In this document: positions 14,764 through 15,034 of the stretch, one piece after another
Layout of the letters: every line of letters starts with the position of its first letter
Numbering within the stretch: the stretch's first letter is position 1
From: NORP294 sp047627915
GTDB taxonomy: Bacteria; Bacteroidota; Bacteroidia; Flavobacteriales_E; Vicingaceae
Assembly: GCA_047627915.1 (NCBI GenBank)
Contig: JBLHTZ010000056.1
Span: 1 to 15,034 of the forward strand
Reading direction: 5' to 3'
Length of the DNA stretch: 15,034 nucleotides
Position numbers and translations under genes: made by a program
Notes under the pieces: generated by a model
Told to the model about the DNA's origin: nothing
Databases searched by the model: none
What the model saw: only the letters and a program-made list of their open reading frames with translations

Positions 14764-15034
14764 TAATAATGTTTTGGATAATTAGCTATGGAATGATTTA
14801 TTTGCGATTTTCCTTATTTATTCTCCATATAACGACTAGAACTATAGCACTCTATGTGTTATTTCTATAATTTACAATAATTGCTTTTTTGAATTTATGG
14901 TAAGTAGTTTTTTTAGTTTGGGACAAAATAGTAGAATAAAAACTGCACAAAGTACCTGCGATTATTGACTTCTTCGAAAGTAGGTTAAACTTGATGCCGT
15001 GAATTAAACTAAAAAAGCCATATTGTATCAAACA
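14764..15034. other. AT-rich intergenic stretch, no supported gene
   Basis: I see no gene longer than a few dozen codons on either strand. One 33-codon plus-strand ORF (14769-14870, MFWIISYGMIYLRFSLFIL start) would encode a hydrophobic peptide and lies 20 nt after TACATTTG, but AT-rich DNA easily gives such frames. A weak hairpin TAGCAC/GTGTTA (14845-14861) overlaps its end. The rest shows no repeats or RNA gene that I recognise. Confidence 0.5.

Noticed and set aside
1..15034. CRISPR array, tRNA, rRNA, insertion sequence or prophage
   Set aside because: No regularly spaced direct repeats, cloverleaf-like or rRNA-like stretches, transposase, integrase or phage protein motifs were seen on either strand.

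Overview
The window looks like an AT-rich chromosomal segment of a Bacteroidota bacterium, probably Flavobacteriales. The evidence is the carbamoyltransferase of the N-acylornithine type (the Bacteroides N-succinylornithine enzyme group), the -7 promoter word TAnnTTTG in front of several genes, and signal-peptide proteins of types common in that phylum. I see no phage, IS element, CRISPR array, tRNA or rRNA. The content is mostly housekeeping.

Plus strand, 1-4578. The window opens inside the 3' end of tex (RNA-binding S1 protein). Two small overlapping genes for predicted exported proteins follow: one unassigned, one DUF4440/SnoaL-like. Next comes pyrR-pyrB (pyrimidine regulation and aspartate carbamoyltransferase), then a STAS-domain protein overlapping rnz (tRNA 3' processing). 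The rnz gene ends 14 bp from a convergent gene.

Minus strand, 4593-14538. An APC-superfamily permease with a cytosolic C-terminal domain lies farthest downstream. Upstream of it is an eight-gene arginine operon, read right to left: GNAT acyltransferase, argG, argC, argD, argF' (acylornithine carbamoyltransferase), argB, argE, argH. Genes overlap or lie within 11 nt of each other. Together they can take glutamate to arginine by the blocked-citrulline route: N-acylglutamate, N-acylglutamyl phosphate, semialdehyde, N-acylornithine, N-acylcitrulline, citrulline, argininosuccinate, arginine. The GNAT protein is the likely first enzyme. It is not clear whether the blocking group is acetyl or succinyl, because the residue that separates the two known carbamoyltransferase types is glutamine here.

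Right end, 14539-15034. No long gene is present. The operon leader (about 210 nt) is structured and contains a 37-codon ORF with six arginine codons among its last 17, two of them in a run of three. It overlaps mutually exclusive hairpins. This is the most interesting signal in the window: a candidate arginine leader peptide for attenuation-type control. An 8-bp inverted repeat (TATAACGC / GCGTTATA) in the same stretch suggests a competing explanation, a mobile or attC-like repeat. The remaining 270 bases are AT-rich and hold only one doubtful 33-codon ORF.
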